Positions 1 through 9,193 are shown, counted from the first letter of the stretch. The stretch: DNA of 64,000 bases from Pseudomonadota bacterium (GCA_021792365.1 JAJYUT010000002.1:516313-580312), one strand, 5' to 3'. Translations and numbers: made by a program. Notes: generated by a model from the sequence alone, not told the origin.

Positions 1-739
1 GCTGGTTCTCGCGATCGTCGGTGTCGAACGGATCGTTGCCGGCCGGGCCGCCCACGACCTTGAGCGCCACCGTCCGCTCGGAGAGGGCGGGCTGACCAGC
101 CTCGCCATTCAGGTCATCCTCGTTGACGATGCCGTTCAGCGGGTCGAACGAGAAACCGATGATCTCCGGCTGGGTATCGATCTCCTCCACGTCCTCGCGG
201 CGCTCGTCGTCAATCAGCTTGTACTGCAGGAAGGTGCCGGCCAGCGGGCCTTCGGCGGAGAACCCGCCGAGCGACGCGCCCGGGCCGAACGGCGTGTAGA
301 TGCCGTTGGTCGGCGCCGTGTCGCCCTGCGCACCCGCGGCGGGGCCGGCCGCGGTCTGGATGTCGAGCGAAGTATCGGTGGCGGCGATCACCTCGACCGG
401 GTCCACCACGTCGCCGTCGCTGGTGGTGATGACGATCGCGGCTTCCTCATGGGCTACCACGTAGCCCTGCAGGATGATCGTGCGCCCATCGATCACGAAG
501 GCGAGGTTGCCTTCCGGGCCGATCTTCGCCGCCAGGCCATTCACGCTCTCCACCGGCAGCACGATGGTCTGCCCCGGCTGGACCGGGATGCGCACCACCT
601 GCTCGCCCTGCGGCAGCTGGATCGGATCGCCCGCTGCGGTGAGCTGCACGGCGCTGACCTCGAGCTCGCTGGCAGCCATGTCGGCGCCGGCGTCAAGATG
701 CGCTTCGCCCGTCGGGAGAATCGTGGAGTCCGTAGCCAT
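1..739 (-). CDS. RTX/T1SS-type giant adhesin, N-terminal part (3' end outside window)
   Basis: Reading leftward from ATG at 739, an open frame runs off the window edge, so only about 246 N-terminal residues are visible. A GAGGG Shine-Dalgarno lies just before the ATG. Residues 1 to about 180 are almost identical to the head of the next adhesin (1108..7446), including the Ala-rich TAAGPAAG stretch; after that the two diverge, and this copy continues with a VNEDDL-type segment typical of the extracellular repeats of type I secreted adhesins. No signal peptide is present, as expected for type I secretion. Family placement rests on the paralogue, whose C-terminal RTX repeats are visible; the body and C terminus of this copy cannot be judged. 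Confidence 0.75.
   Translation of the reverse strand, partial: MATDSTILPTGEAHLDAGADMAASELEVSAVQLTAAGDPIQLPQGEQVVRIPVQPGQTIVLPVESVNGLAAKIGPEGNLAFVIDGRTIILQGYVVAHEEAAIVITTSDGDVVDPVEVIAATDTSLDIQTAAGPAAGAQGDTAPTNGIYTPFGPGASLGGFSAEGPLAGTFLQYKLIDDERREDVEEIDTQPEIIGFSFDPLNGIVNEDDLNGEAGQPALSERTVALKVVGGPAGNDPFDTDDRENQ
196..739. repeat. Direct repeat, copy 1 (adhesin head)
   Basis: This stretch matches 6903..7446 at a constant offset of 6,707 bp without visible indels and with only scattered substitutions. The match weakens just upstream of the start codon (some similarity to about 800) and ends where the two proteins diverge. It is an intragenic duplication of the adhesin head and a possible recombination site between the two tandem genes. 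Confidence 0.85.
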
Positions 740-1052
740 GTAATTGCCCTCTGTGTGGCGCCGGGTGCCGTTTACCCGACGTGGTTGCCGAGGCCGGTCC
801 CTGTCGTCCCCAAGACGACCCCCAAGTGATGGACTGCGGCCGGGCGGGAGTATCGGATGAGAAAAATGCCCGGCGCAATTCGCTCGAATGCGAATTAAAT
901 ATACTGGGATATGTAGGTAATAAGAATCGGGGCCGAATTCTTAAGAAATCGGCCAGTTAGGTTCATTTTCCATTAATTAAGGTTCACTCACCATTCATCT
1001 GGCTGAACGGATGTGACAGGGGAACAGGGCTGGCGCGGAGGCGCAAAAGCGC
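740..1052. other. Intergenic region between the two adhesin genes
   Basis: No gene is supported here. The stretch around 885..1000 is clearly more A/T-rich than its surroundings and contains the 10-bp palindrome TTCTTAAGAA at 938..947. It must contain the promoter of the leftward adhesin gene that starts at 739, but I cannot assign a convincing -35/-10 pair. Confidence 0.5.
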
Positions 1053-1077
1053 AAAAAAGAGGCGCCCGAAGGCGCCT
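1053..1077 (-). terminator. Rho-independent terminator of the large adhesin gene
   Basis: On the minus strand AGGCGCC, a TTCG tetraloop and GGCGCCT form a perfect 7-bp stem, followed by CTTTTTT. It begins about 30 bp after the adhesin stop codon. A UUCG-capped GC stem with a U run is the canonical intrinsic terminator design. Confidence 0.9.
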
Positions 1078-1107
1078 CCTTGGATCTGCGATGGGTCTTA
1101 GAGTGGG

Positions 1108-4100
1108 CTACAGCGTGCCAAGCTGGACGTCGTCCGTGGCCGCCGTGCCCTTGGTTATGCCGGAGGTCACGCCGATGATTGTGACCTGAATGTCGCCGGC
1201 GTCATCGAACGCCAGATTGCCGTCGACATCGACCTTGACCAGCGTATTGCCGCCCGAGGTCGAAATGTCGACCCGGGCCGCGCGGTCGACGCTATCAACC
1301 GAGAGGCTGTCGAACAGGCCATCCAGGTCGATGACGTCCTGCCCGTCGGTCGCGTCGTTGTCGAAGCCGTTGATCACATCCTTGCCGTCCAGCGCGCTGG
1401 TGATTCGCACGGTGTCGTTGCCCAGGTTGACGTCGACCGTGTCGTCGCCCTGCCCGCCGGTGATGGTGTCGTTGCCGCCACCGCCGGTCAGCGTGTCGTT
1501 GCCACCAAGGCCAGACAGCTTGTTCGCACTGGCATCCCCCGTGAGGGTATCAATGAAGTCTGAGCCAATGATGTTCTCGAGCCCGGAGATCACGTCGCCC
1601 GTCGCATAGCCGCCAGACGCTGTGTTCGTCGCCAGGTTCACGGTCACGCCGGCTTCGGAGTTGCTGTAGTCGATGGTGTCCCCGCCACCGGCCCCACCGC
1701 TGATGGTGTCCGCGCCCTCCCCGGAAGCCAGCACCTCGGGGGCGCCAGTTCCGGTCAGCGTGAACTTGTCAGATCCCTCGCCATCGGTTCCCACCAAATC
1801 GACCGTAAGCCCGTCGGCAACGGTCTTCGAGTCACCATCCCTGTCCACGACGGTTAGATCAAAGTTCAGCGAAAGGTCGCCGATGGTGGTCTCCGAGTTG
1901 AAAGTAAGATCCGTGAAGTTGACGGAGGCGCCGTCGTTTGCGTTCCCGGGATTATTGGTGTTCGCGATCGACAGTGACGTGAACGGAAAGTATCCATTGC
2001 TCCAGTTGAGGCTGCCGTTGATGACGAGCGGCACGCCGTTGTTTCCGCCGGGATCGTTCAGCACGACAGTCGCCGTCGAAGTGGTGTTCCCGTCGCTGAT
2101 CGTGATCACCAAGGTGACCTGCGACGCGCTTCCCGTGAACTTGGCCACCGTCAGTGAGACGGCCGGTTGCGACTGCGCGAAGTCGAAAAGCAGCGTTTCG
2201 CCTACGTCGGTGTTCTGGTTGTCAACCGCCAGACCATTGTTCGACGTGTTAACGTCATCGTCCACGCCAGCCTTAAGAGCATCGATGGTGACATCCGGGG
2301 TTTCGCCCGGTGGCAAAGTGGCGGGAGTGTAGAACGTGCCATCCAGGATGTACAGCTGATCGAAATTTCCGGAGGGCGCAGTCGCGAACTCAACGGTATC
2401 GATTTGCGCGAACCCATTGTTCAGCAGGTCGAACTGATACGTGCCATCGCAATTCGCCGTCAGGTCGAAGAACCCTTCCTTGCCTGCGAAGGAAAGATTG
2501 CCAGACGTTCCGCTGGGTGCCTCCACGAATGCATGGACTTCGCCTTCCTCGGTCACAGCATTGAACGTGGCGTAGTAATAGAAGGTGAAGTTCACATCAC
2601 CACCGGTCACGTCGACCTTGAACACCTGGTTGCCGTTCGCGTCTGTGCCGAGCGATGTGGTCGTGTAGCTTGTGCCGGCCGCGGCGCTGCCGAGATCGAC
2701 GAGCACCTGCTTGCACAGATCCGCGCCGAAACCGGCATCGAAGGTGCCGTTGACCGACAATCCCTCAACGTTCGGCATGATCGCATCTTGGATCGAGTTG
2801 ATGACGGGGCTGTCGTCCTCGACCTGGACATTGAAGCTGTCCGTGCTCGTCGAGGTGCCGTCGCTCGCCTGCACCGTGATGTCGAAGTTGAGCTCGTCCT
2901 CGACATTCACATTCGGGTGGTTCAGCGGCTGATGCAGCGTCACGGTGTAAGTGTAGGTGTTCAAACCGCTCGGGGCGATCTCCACCGTCAAAGCCACGCT
3001 GCCGTTGGCCATACCGGTCAGCGTCAGGCCATCACCCGAGATGCTCCAGTCCACGACGTCGTTCGTGCCGCCGAAGGTCCAGGCCGGGAAGGAACCGGTA
3101 TCGATGATCGATACCGTCACTGCATCACCATCCACATCTGAGACCGTCAGGTTGCCGACGAACGTCTTTGAATCGGTGTCATCGTTCGGCACACCTACAT
3201 TGTCCTTGAGGCCGCCCGTGAGGCCCTCGTCCGAAACGATCGCGATCGCGCTGACCTCGATTGTGGGCGCGTCGTTTGTGCTGGTTACCTCGGTATCGCT
3301 CTGGGTGGCCTTGTTGTTATCGAAATCGCACTCTTCGTCTGTAGGATCCTCCTCTGCCGTCACCGTGGCCGTGAAGTTGCCAGAGGTCCCGCCCGACACA
3401 CCGCCGGTATAGGTCACCGGGATGCTGAGGTTGAAACTGCCGACGCCACCCGGATTGCTGCTGTCGACATTGAACACCAGCTTACCAGGCGTCGACGACG
3501 CGTCGACCGTTACTCCTGCCGGCAACGGGCCAGGCACCAGCGGATCGAACACAAAGCCGTCAGGCGCCTCGACGGTCAGGGTGTGGGTCTCCGATCCGTC
3601 CTTATAGTCGTCGAACGTCGCACTGATGTTTACAGTGCCGGTTTCGTTGGTCTGGAACGTGGTACCGGCGTCGCCGCCATCTTCGATCGAGGTGATCGTA
3701 ACGCCCAGCGCCTCACCATCCCCATCATCGCCATCGGCGATCGCATCGACCCGCACGAAGGCATCGTCGGCGTCGGTGTCCTTGATCGTCGGGTCGGTGT
3801 TGTTTGCCGCCTCGACCGTGGCAGTCAGGGTGCCCAGATCCACGTCGCTATCCGCCGGCGGCTGCACAATGAAGCTGCCGGTGAAGTCCGTCGTCGTCGC
3901 ATTGTCGAAGGTGATGGTGATCTTGCCATCCACCGCGATCGTGTTGGTGATCGTCGTGTTCGCGAGGTTGAGCCCGGTGAGGGTGAATACCCAGCCGTCG
4001 GAGATCGCGTCCGTGGGGAACCCCGAGATCACGATCGTCGTCAAATGCGAGCCAGCCGTGGTCGAAGCCACCACCGGGATCTCCACGCCCGTGGAATCCT

Positions 4101-7100
4101 CCGGCACGCAGATCGGCGCGGTGTTGCCTTCCGCCCCGATCCGGATCTCCGTCGTCGGCGCGTCGGCGATCACCACATCATCGGTCGCCGAGGCCGAGTC
4201 GGTGTTGTTGTTCGGGTCACACTCCTCATCGGTCGGGGTCTCGGTCGTCGTCACCGTCGCGGTGAAGTCACCCGACTCACCATCGGCCTCGCTCCCGCCA
4301 TAGGTCACCGGGATGTTCAGCGTGAGGTCCGACACGCCGTCGACGCCTTCGCTGTCGACCTTGAACACCAGCTTCGTGTCGGTCGAGCTCCCGTCCAGCG
4401 CCACGCCCGGCGGCAGCAGGCCGACATTCCCCAGATCGAACGTGAAGCCGGCCGGCGCATCCACCGTCAGCGTGTGGGTCTCCGACCCATCCGTGAAGTC
4501 GTCGAACGAGGCCGTCACCGTCACCGTGCCGGCCTCGCCGCCCTGGAAGGTCGCATTCGCATCGCCGCCATCGGAAACCGAGATCGTCACGCCGAACACG
4601 TCGGCGTCGCCGTCATCGCCCTTGTCATCGCCATCGGCGATCGCATCGACCCGCACGAAGGCATCGTCGGCGTCGGTGTCCTTGATCGTCGGGTCGGTGT
4701 TGTTCGCCGCCTCCACCGTGGCAGTCAGGGTGCCCAGATCCACGTCGCTGTCCGCCGGCGGCTGCACAATGAAGCTGCCGGTGAAGTCCGTCGTCGTCGC
4801 ATTGTCGAAGGTGATGGTGATTTTGCCATCCACCGCGATCGTGTTGGTGATCGTCGTGTTCGCGAGGTCGAGCCCGGTGAGGGTGAATACCCAGCCGTCG
4901 GAGATCGCGTCCGTGGGGAAGCCCGAGATCACGATCGTCGTCAGGTGCGAGCCAGCCGTGGTCGAAGCCACCACCGGGATCTCCACGCCCGTGGAATCCT
5001 CCGGCACGCAGATCGGCGCGGTGTTGCCTTCCGCCCCGATCCGGATCTCCGTCGTCGGCGCGTCGGCGATCACGGCATCATCGGTCGCCGAGGCCGAGTC
5101 GGTGTTGTTGTTCGGGGCGCACTCTTCGTCCGTCGGGGTCTCGGTCGTCGTCACCGTCGCGGTGAAGTCACCCGACTCACCATCGGCCTCGCTCCCGCCA
5201 TAGGTCACCGGGATGTTCAAGGTGAGGTCCGATACGCCGTCGGCGCCTTCGCTGTCGACCTTGAACACCAGCTTCGTGTCGGTCGAGCTCGCGTCCAGCA
5301 CCACGCCAGGCGGCAGCAGCCCGACATCACCCAGGTCGAACGTGAAGCCGGCCGGCGCCTCGACGGTCAGGGTGTGGGTCTCCGACCCGTCCGTGAAGTC
5401 GTCGAACGAGGCCGTCACCGTCACCGTGCCGACCTCGCCGCCCTGGAAGGTCGCATTCGCATCGCCGCCATCGGAAACCGAGATCGTCACGCCGAACACG
5501 TCGGCATCGCCGTCATCGCCCTTGTCGTCGCCATCGGCGATCGCATCGACCCGCACGAAGGCGTCATCCGCATCGGTGTCCTTGACCGTCGGGTCGGTGT
5601 TGTTCGCCGCCTCGACCGTGGCAGTCAGGGTGCCCAGATCGACATCGCTGTCCGCCGGCGGCTGCACAATGAAGCTGCCGGTGAAGTCCGTCGTCGTCGC
5701 ATTGTCGAAGGTGATGGTGATCTTGCCATCCACCGCGATCGTGTTGGTGATTGTCGTGTTCGCGAGGTCGAGCCCGGTGAGGGTGAATACCCAGCCGTCG
5801 GAGATCGCGTCCGTGGGGAAGCCCGAGATCACGATCGTCGTCAGGTGCGAGCCAGCCGTGGTCGAAGCCACCACCGGGATCTCCACGCCCGTGGAATCCT
5901 CCGGCACGCAAATCGGCGCGGTGTTGCCTTCCGCCCCGATCCGGATCTCCGTGCTCGGGATTTCGGCGATCACGGCATCATCGGTCGCCGAGGCCGAGTC
6001 GGTGTTGTTGTTCGGGTCGCACTCTTCGTCCGTCGGGGTCTCGGTCGTCGTCACCGTCGCGGTGAAGTCACCCGACTCACCATCGGCCTCGCTCCCGCCA
6101 TAGGTCACCGGGATGTTCAAGGTGAGGTCCGACACCCCGTCGGCGCCTTCGCTGTCGACCTTGAACACCAGCTTCGTGTCGGTCGAGCTCGCGTCCAGCA
6201 CCACGCCAGGCGGCAGCAGCCCGACATCACCCAGGTCGAACGTGAAGCCGGCCGGCGCATCCACCGTCAGCGTGTGGGTCTCCGACCCGTCCGTGAAGTC
6301 GTCGAACGAGGCCGTCACCGTCACCGTGCCGACCTCGCCGCCCTGGAAGGTCGCATTCGCATCGCCGCCATCGGAAACCGAGATCGTCACGCCGAACACG
6401 TCGGCATCGCCGTCATCGCCCTTGTCATCGCCATCGGCGATCGCATCGACCCGCACGAAGGCATCGTCCACATTCGTGTTCTTGACTGTCGGGTCGATAT
6501 CGCTTGCTGCCTCGACGGTGGCCGTCAGCGTGCCCAGATCCACGTCACTGTCCGCCGGCGGCTTCACAATGAAGCTGCCGGTGAAGCTAACTGCCGATGC
6601 TCCGATGAAGGTAATCGTGATCGTGCCGTCAACGGCAATGTTGTTTGTTATTGTCGTATTGGCCAAATCCAGGCCGCTGAAATCGAACACAAAGCCCGCA
6701 CCACCCACCGGAAAACCGGAAATGACGATGGACGTAAGATGCGAGCCCGCGTTGGTCGACGCATTGACCAGGATCGCTTCGCCCTGTGAGTCCTCGGGCA
6801 CGCAGATCGGGTCAACACCGCCCTCTGCGGCGATCGAGATTTCCGGCGTCGGGACTGGAATTTCGGGCTGCTCCGGCTCCTCTTCGATATCCCGCACGAA
6901 CTCGCGACGCTCGTCGTCGATCAGCTTGTATTGCAGGAAGGTTGCGCCCAGCGGGCCTTCGGCGGAGAAGCCGCCGAGCGACGCGCCCGGACCGAACGGC
7001 GTGTAGATGCCGTTGGTCGGCGCCGTGTCGCCCTGCGCACCCGCGGCGGGGCCGGCCGCGGTCTGGATGTCGAGCGAGGAATCGGTGGCGGCGATCACGT

Positions 7101-7446
7101 CAACCGGGTCGACCAGGTCGCCGTCGCTGGTGGTGATGACGATCGCGGCTTCCTCATGGGCTACCACGTAGCCCTGCAGGATGATCGTGCGCCCATCGAT
7201 CACGAAGGCGAGGTTGCCTTCCGGGCCGATCTTCGCCGCCAGGCCATCCACGCTCTCCACCGGCAGCACGATGGTCTGCCCAGGCTGGACCGGGATGCGC
7301 ACCACCTGCTCGCCCTGCGGCAGCTGGATCGGATCGCCCGCTGCGGTGAGCTGCACGGCGCTGACCTCGAACTCGCTGGCAGCCATGTCGGCGCCGGCGT
7401 CAAGATGCGCTTCGCCCGTCGGGAGAATCGTGGAGTCCGTAGCCAT
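1108..7446 (-). CDS. Giant repeat-containing RTX adhesin, type I secreted
   Basis: The predicted protein has 2,112 residues. ATG 7446 is chosen over an upstream in-frame start at 7779 because the paralogue begins at the same MATDST residues and GAGAGGG precedes it. Domains in order: unique head (1 to about 200) with TAAGPAAG; four tandem repeats of about 300 residues (about 203-1400), each with a CVPEDS and a DEEC motif; a cadherin/VCBS-like Asp-rich domain (about 1393-1550); a further beta-rich region; then RTX Ca2+-binding nonapeptides (GGNDTLTGG, GGQGDDTV) near 1980-2005 and a C-terminal type I secretion region. This fits a secreted, calcium-dependent surface adhesin. No ABC exporter, membrane fusion protein or LapD/LapG gene lies in the window. 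Two Cys per repeat are unusual for an RTX protein. Confidence 0.85.
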   Translation of the reverse strand: MATDSTILPTGEAHLDAGADMAASEFEVSAVQLTAAGDPIQLPQGEQVVRIPVQPGQTIVLPVESVDGLAAKIGPEGNLAFVIDGRTIILQGYVVAHEEAAIVITTSDGDLVDPVDVIAATDSSLDIQTAAGPAAGAQGDTAPTNGIYTPFGPGASLGGFSAEGPLGATFLQYKLIDDERREFVRDIEEEPEQPEIPVPTPEISIAAEGGVDPICVPEDSQGEAILVNASTNAGSHLTSIVISGFPVGGAGFVFDFSGLDLANTTITNNIAVDGTITITFIGASAVSFTGSFIVKPPADSDVDLGTLTATVEAASDIDPTVKNTNVDDAFVRVDAIADGDDKGDDGDADVFGVTISVSDGGDANATFQGGEVGTVTVTASFDDFTDGSETHTLTVDAPAGFTFDLGDVGLLPPGVVLDASSTDTKLVFKVDSEGADGVSDLTLNIPVTYGGSEADGESGDFTATVTTTETPTDEECDPNNNTDSASATDDAVIAEIPSTEIRIGAEGNTAPICVPEDSTGVEIPVVASTTAGSHLTTIVISGFPTDAISDGWVFTLTGLDLANTTITNTIAVDGKITITFDNATTTDFTGSFIVQPPADSDVDLGTLTATVEAANNTDPTVKDTDADDAFVRVDAIADGDDKGDDGDADVFGVTISVSDGGDANATFQGGEVGTVTVTASFDDFTDGSETHTLTVEAPAGFTFDLGDVGLLPPGVVLDASSTDTKLVFKVDSEGADGVSDLTLNIPVTYGGSEADGESGDFTATVTTTETPTDEECAPNNNTDSASATDDAVIADAPTTEIRIGAEGNTAPICVPEDSTGVEIPVVASTTAGSHLTTIVISGFPTDAISDGWVFTLTGLDLANTTITNTIAVDGKITITFDNATTTDFTGSFIVQPPADSDVDLGTLTATVEAANNTDPTIKDTDADDAFVRVDAIADGDDKGDDGDADVFGVTISVSDGGDANATFQGGEAGTVTVTASFDDFTDGSETHTLTVDAPAGFTFDLGNVGLLPPGVALDGSSTDTKLVFKVDSEGVDGVSDLTLNIPVTYGGSEADGESGDFTATVTTTETPTDEECDPNNNTDSASATDDVVIADAPTTEIRIGAEGNTAPICVPEDSTGVEIPVVASTTAGSHLTTIVISGFPTDAISDGWVFTLTGLNLANTTITNTIAVDGKITITFDNATTTDFTGSFIVQPPADSDVDLGTLTATVEAANNTDPTIKDTDADDAFVRVDAIADGDDGDGEALGVTITSIEDGGDAGTTFQTNETGTVNISATFDDYKDGSETHTLTVEAPDGFVFDPLVPGPLPAGVTVDASSTPGKLVFNVDSSNPGGVGSFNLSIPVTYTGGVSGGTSGNFTATVTAEEDPTDEECDFDNNKATQSDTEVTSTNDAPTIEVSAIAIVSDEGLTGGLKDNVGVPNDDTDSKTFVGNLTVSDVDGDAVTVSIIDTGSFPAWTFGGTNDVVDWSISGDGLTLTGMANGSVALTVEIAPSGLNTYTYTVTLHQPLNHPNVNVEDELNFDITVQASDGTSTSTDSFNVQVEDDSPVINSIQDAIMPNVEGLSVNGTFDAGFGADLCKQVLVDLGSAAAGTSYTTTSLGTDANGNQVFKVDVTGGDVNFTFYYYATFNAVTEEGEVHAFVEAPSGTSGNLSFAGKEGFFDLTANCDGTYQFDLLNNGFAQIDTVEFATAPSGNFDQLYILDGTFYTPATLPPGETPDVTIDALKAGVDDDVNTSNNGLAVDNQNTDVGETLLFDFAQSQPAVSLTVAKFTGSASQVTLVITISDGNTTSTATVVLNDPGGNNGVPLVINGSLNWSNGYFPFTSLSIANTNNPGNANDGASVNFTDLTFNSETTIGDLSLNFDLTVVDRDGDSKTVADGLTVDLVGTDGEGSDKFTLTGTGAPEVLASGEGADTISGGAGGGDTIDYSNSEAGVTVNLATNTASGGYATGDVISGLENIIGSDFIDTLTGDASANKLSGLGGNDTLTGGGGNDTITGGQGDDTVDVNLGNDTVRITSALDGKDVINGFDNDATDGQDVIDLDGLFDSLSVDSVDRAARVDISTSGGNTLVKVDVDGNLAFDDAGDIQVTIIGVTSGITKGTAATDDVQLGTL
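3250..6840 (-). repeat. Four tandem intragenic repeats (about 900, 900, 900 and 891 bp)
   Basis: The blocks 5941..6840, 5041..5940, 4141..5040 and about 3250..4140 repeat with an exact 900-bp period (the last about 9 bp shorter). The two central blocks are nearly identical in DNA; the outer halves of the first and last blocks are diverged. Such homogeneity implies recent duplication or gene conversion, and the copy number could vary between strains or be misassembled from short reads. Confidence 0.92.
6903..7446. repeat. Direct repeat, copy 2 (adhesin head)
   Basis: This is the second copy of the adhesin-head duplication, matching 196..739. Substitutions are few and frame-preserving, so both copies appear to be under coding constraint. 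Confidence 0.85.
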
Positions 7447-7952
7447 GTAATTTGCCCTCTCGCGTTGCCCGCCGAGCGCCGTACCCGACGGTGTTGGCCG
7501 GTCGGGGAGACCGGGTCGAAATTCCCCAAGAACGAGGTGCGGTGGATGCGCGGACAGGGAGAATGCGGGTGATTTTTCGTTAAGCCACGGCGTTGCGGAC
7601 GCGTCGTCGCGCCGCCATGCCGCTCGATCACCGCATTTTCTCCTTGCCCTGCCCCAACGCCGAGATCGCGGCCAAGCAGGCCGAAACCTCCCCAAGTTTG
7701 TTCGGCATTTCCCGAAGCCCGGGGTCTGCAGCGCCTGCAGCCACGGAAAGGTTAAGGAATGCCGCGTATCGAGGTGCAATTATCGAAAATGCGGATGAAC
7801 CCCGGCTGAACGGACAGGCGCCTAGTCACACCGGGATATGCGGGAAAAGTCGATTTCCGCTCTTTCAGACGGTGAGTCAGTCGGGCGCGCGCCGCCGCAG
7901 GACGGACGACTTGTCACGGCGCTCGAATCAGGGAAGGCCCGCAGCGACGCGG
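7447..7952. other. Intergenic region upstream of the large adhesin
   Basis: This 506-bp stretch has no supported gene; open frames on the plus strand look like compositional artefacts. It should hold the adhesin promoter and leader. The first about 60 bp resemble the leader of the paralogue (GCCCTCT, then a TACCCGACG segment). No strong terminator for the regulator that ends at 7953 is visible. Confidence 0.5.
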
Positions 7953-8636
7953 TCAGGCCGAGGCGTCGATCATCAGGAAATACAGCAGGTCGCCTTCGGC
8001 ACGCACGACGGCGGGACAGATGCTGCCTTTCGCCATGATTAGCCGGCCGGGCCGCAGGCAGATGACGCGCGCGGGGAAGACGTTCGACCGGCCGTTGGCG
8101 TATTGCTCCAGGATCTGCGGCAGCGGGATCGGCACCTTGATCTGCATGTAGCGGTCGATCGGCTTGTCGCGCAGCGATGCCTCGTCGATCGAGAGCCATT
8201 TCTGCGCCGCCGCGTTGGTCTTCAGCACCAAACTCTGCGCGTTCAGCAGGAAGCACGGCGCGGGGCACGCATCGGCGACCGAGGCCGCGGAGATTCCCTG
8301 CGTGCTCATCGACATCTCGCGCAGCTTCTGCTCGAGGTCGTGGACCTGGAGCTTCAGTTCATCGACGCAATAGGAGCGCAGCGTGGCCGACAGGTTCGCG
8401 CCCGGCGGGCACGCCTCCGCAATCTCGCCGATCAAGCGATTCAGCCGCTTGCCGCGGCGCTGCGCGGAGCGCTCGAGGATCTCCCAGATGTCGGCGCCGA
8501 GCTTCAGCGAATAGCGCCGTCCCCGATGCTGGACGATGCGATGGATGATCTTGAGTTGCGGCGCCCGCGCGGGCCCGCCCTCGGCGGAGCCCCGGGTGCC
8601 GGATTGTGGAGAGATCGCGGTATCCGCAGCGCTCAT
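7953..8636 (-). CDS. Ribbon-helix-helix (RHH_4-like) plus PAS-like regulator
   Basis: The protein has 227 residues. Residues about 30-95 (KIIHRIVQHRGRRYSLKL followed by an amphipathic helical stretch) match the ribbon-helix-helix family common as short proteins in alphaproteobacteria. A helical linker (about 95-110) leads into a PAS-like sensor module (about 115-225; PCFLLNAQ, LVLKTNAAAQKWL, ending LLYFLMIDA). It is probably a cytoplasmic DNA-binding regulator with a small-molecule or redox input. It lies upstream of and co-directional with the adhesin gene, so regulation of the adhesin is an inference from position only. No clear Shine-Dalgarno precedes the ATG; the start could be slightly downstream. 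Confidence 0.7.
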   Translation of the reverse strand: MSAADTAISPQSGTRGSAEGGPARAPQLKIIHRIVQHRGRRYSLKLGADIWEILERSAQRRGKRLNRLIGEIAEACPPGANLSATLRSYCVDELKLQVHDLEQKLREMSMSTQGISAASVADACPAPCFLLNAQSLVLKTNAAAQKWLSIDEASLRDKPIDRYMQIKVPIPLPQILEQYANGRSNVFPARVICLRPGRLIMAKGSICPAVVRAEGDLLYFLMIDASA

Positions 8637-8763
8637 GCTTGATGCTAAGAACGTCTTCTAGTCGATGTTTTTCCTTGAGGAAGTGCCATTCTATGCTAAT
8701 CATGCGGTGTGAGCTATCCCCAATCGCAATCAGGGACCCCATCTTAAGCGGGGCAGGTGGGCC

Positions 8764-9117
8764 ATGCCATTCGTGAAGCGCGATGCGGTCGGGCGCATCG
8801 TTGCCCTGTACCGCGAGCGAACCGACGAGGCGGGGGAATACATCGCCGCCGGACATCCGGAAATCGCCGATTTCGCCGAGCCGGAGGGCGCGCGGAGCGA
8901 CCGGCCCAGTATGCTGCAATCCGACCTGGAGATGATCCGGGTTTACGAGGATTTGATCGACATTCTCATCAGCAAGCGCATCGTCGTCCTGACGGACTTC
9001 CCGACCGCCGCCCAGGAGAAGCTGGTGCGGCGCAAGCGCCTGCGCAGTTCTCTCAGTTCGCTGACCGATGTGCTGGCGCCGGAGGATGGCGGCGGCGATG
9101 AGGACGTCCTGCCCTGA
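8764..9117 (+). CDS. Conserved small protein of unknown function
   Basis: This 117-residue protein begins MPFVKRDAVGRIVALY and has a core EMIRVYEDLIDILI...LTDFPTAAQEKL. I recall short proteobacterial proteins with this architecture that are often labelled 'tryptophan synthase subunit beta-like', but the length and content do not support a TrpB function. It is predicted soluble and mainly helical with an acidic tail (GGGDEDVLP). It is divergent from the RHH-PAS gene, so the 127-bp gap probably carries both promoters. GGGGCAGGTGGGCC before the ATG can serve as ribosome-binding site. Confidence 0.7.
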   Translation: MPFVKRDAVGRIVALYRERTDEAGEYIAAGHPEIADFAEPEGARSDRPSMLQSDLEMIRVYEDLIDILISKRIVVLTDFPTAAQEKLVRRKRLRSSLSSLTDVLAPEDGGGDEDVLP

Positions 9118-9193
9118 TCGGCAAGATAGCGGCGGGCAACCGCATTCGCGCGCTGGCTGACGTAAAATCAGCGTCTACGGAAAACGAAAGGCT

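Noticed and set aside
3583-6789. A 1,068-codon open frame on the plus strand across the adhesin repeats, and similar frames at 4313..5203, 5213..6103 and 6113..7006
   Set aside because: They mirror the 900-bp repeats and the GC-biased codons of the real minus-strand gene; their products are Arg/Gly/His-rich or Ser/Val-rich without domains.
7716-7735. Shared CCGGGGTCTGCAG at about 7718 and about 9652
   Set aside because: A 13-mer match is expected by chance several times in 64 kb of GC-rich DNA, and the two sites have no common position relative to a gene.
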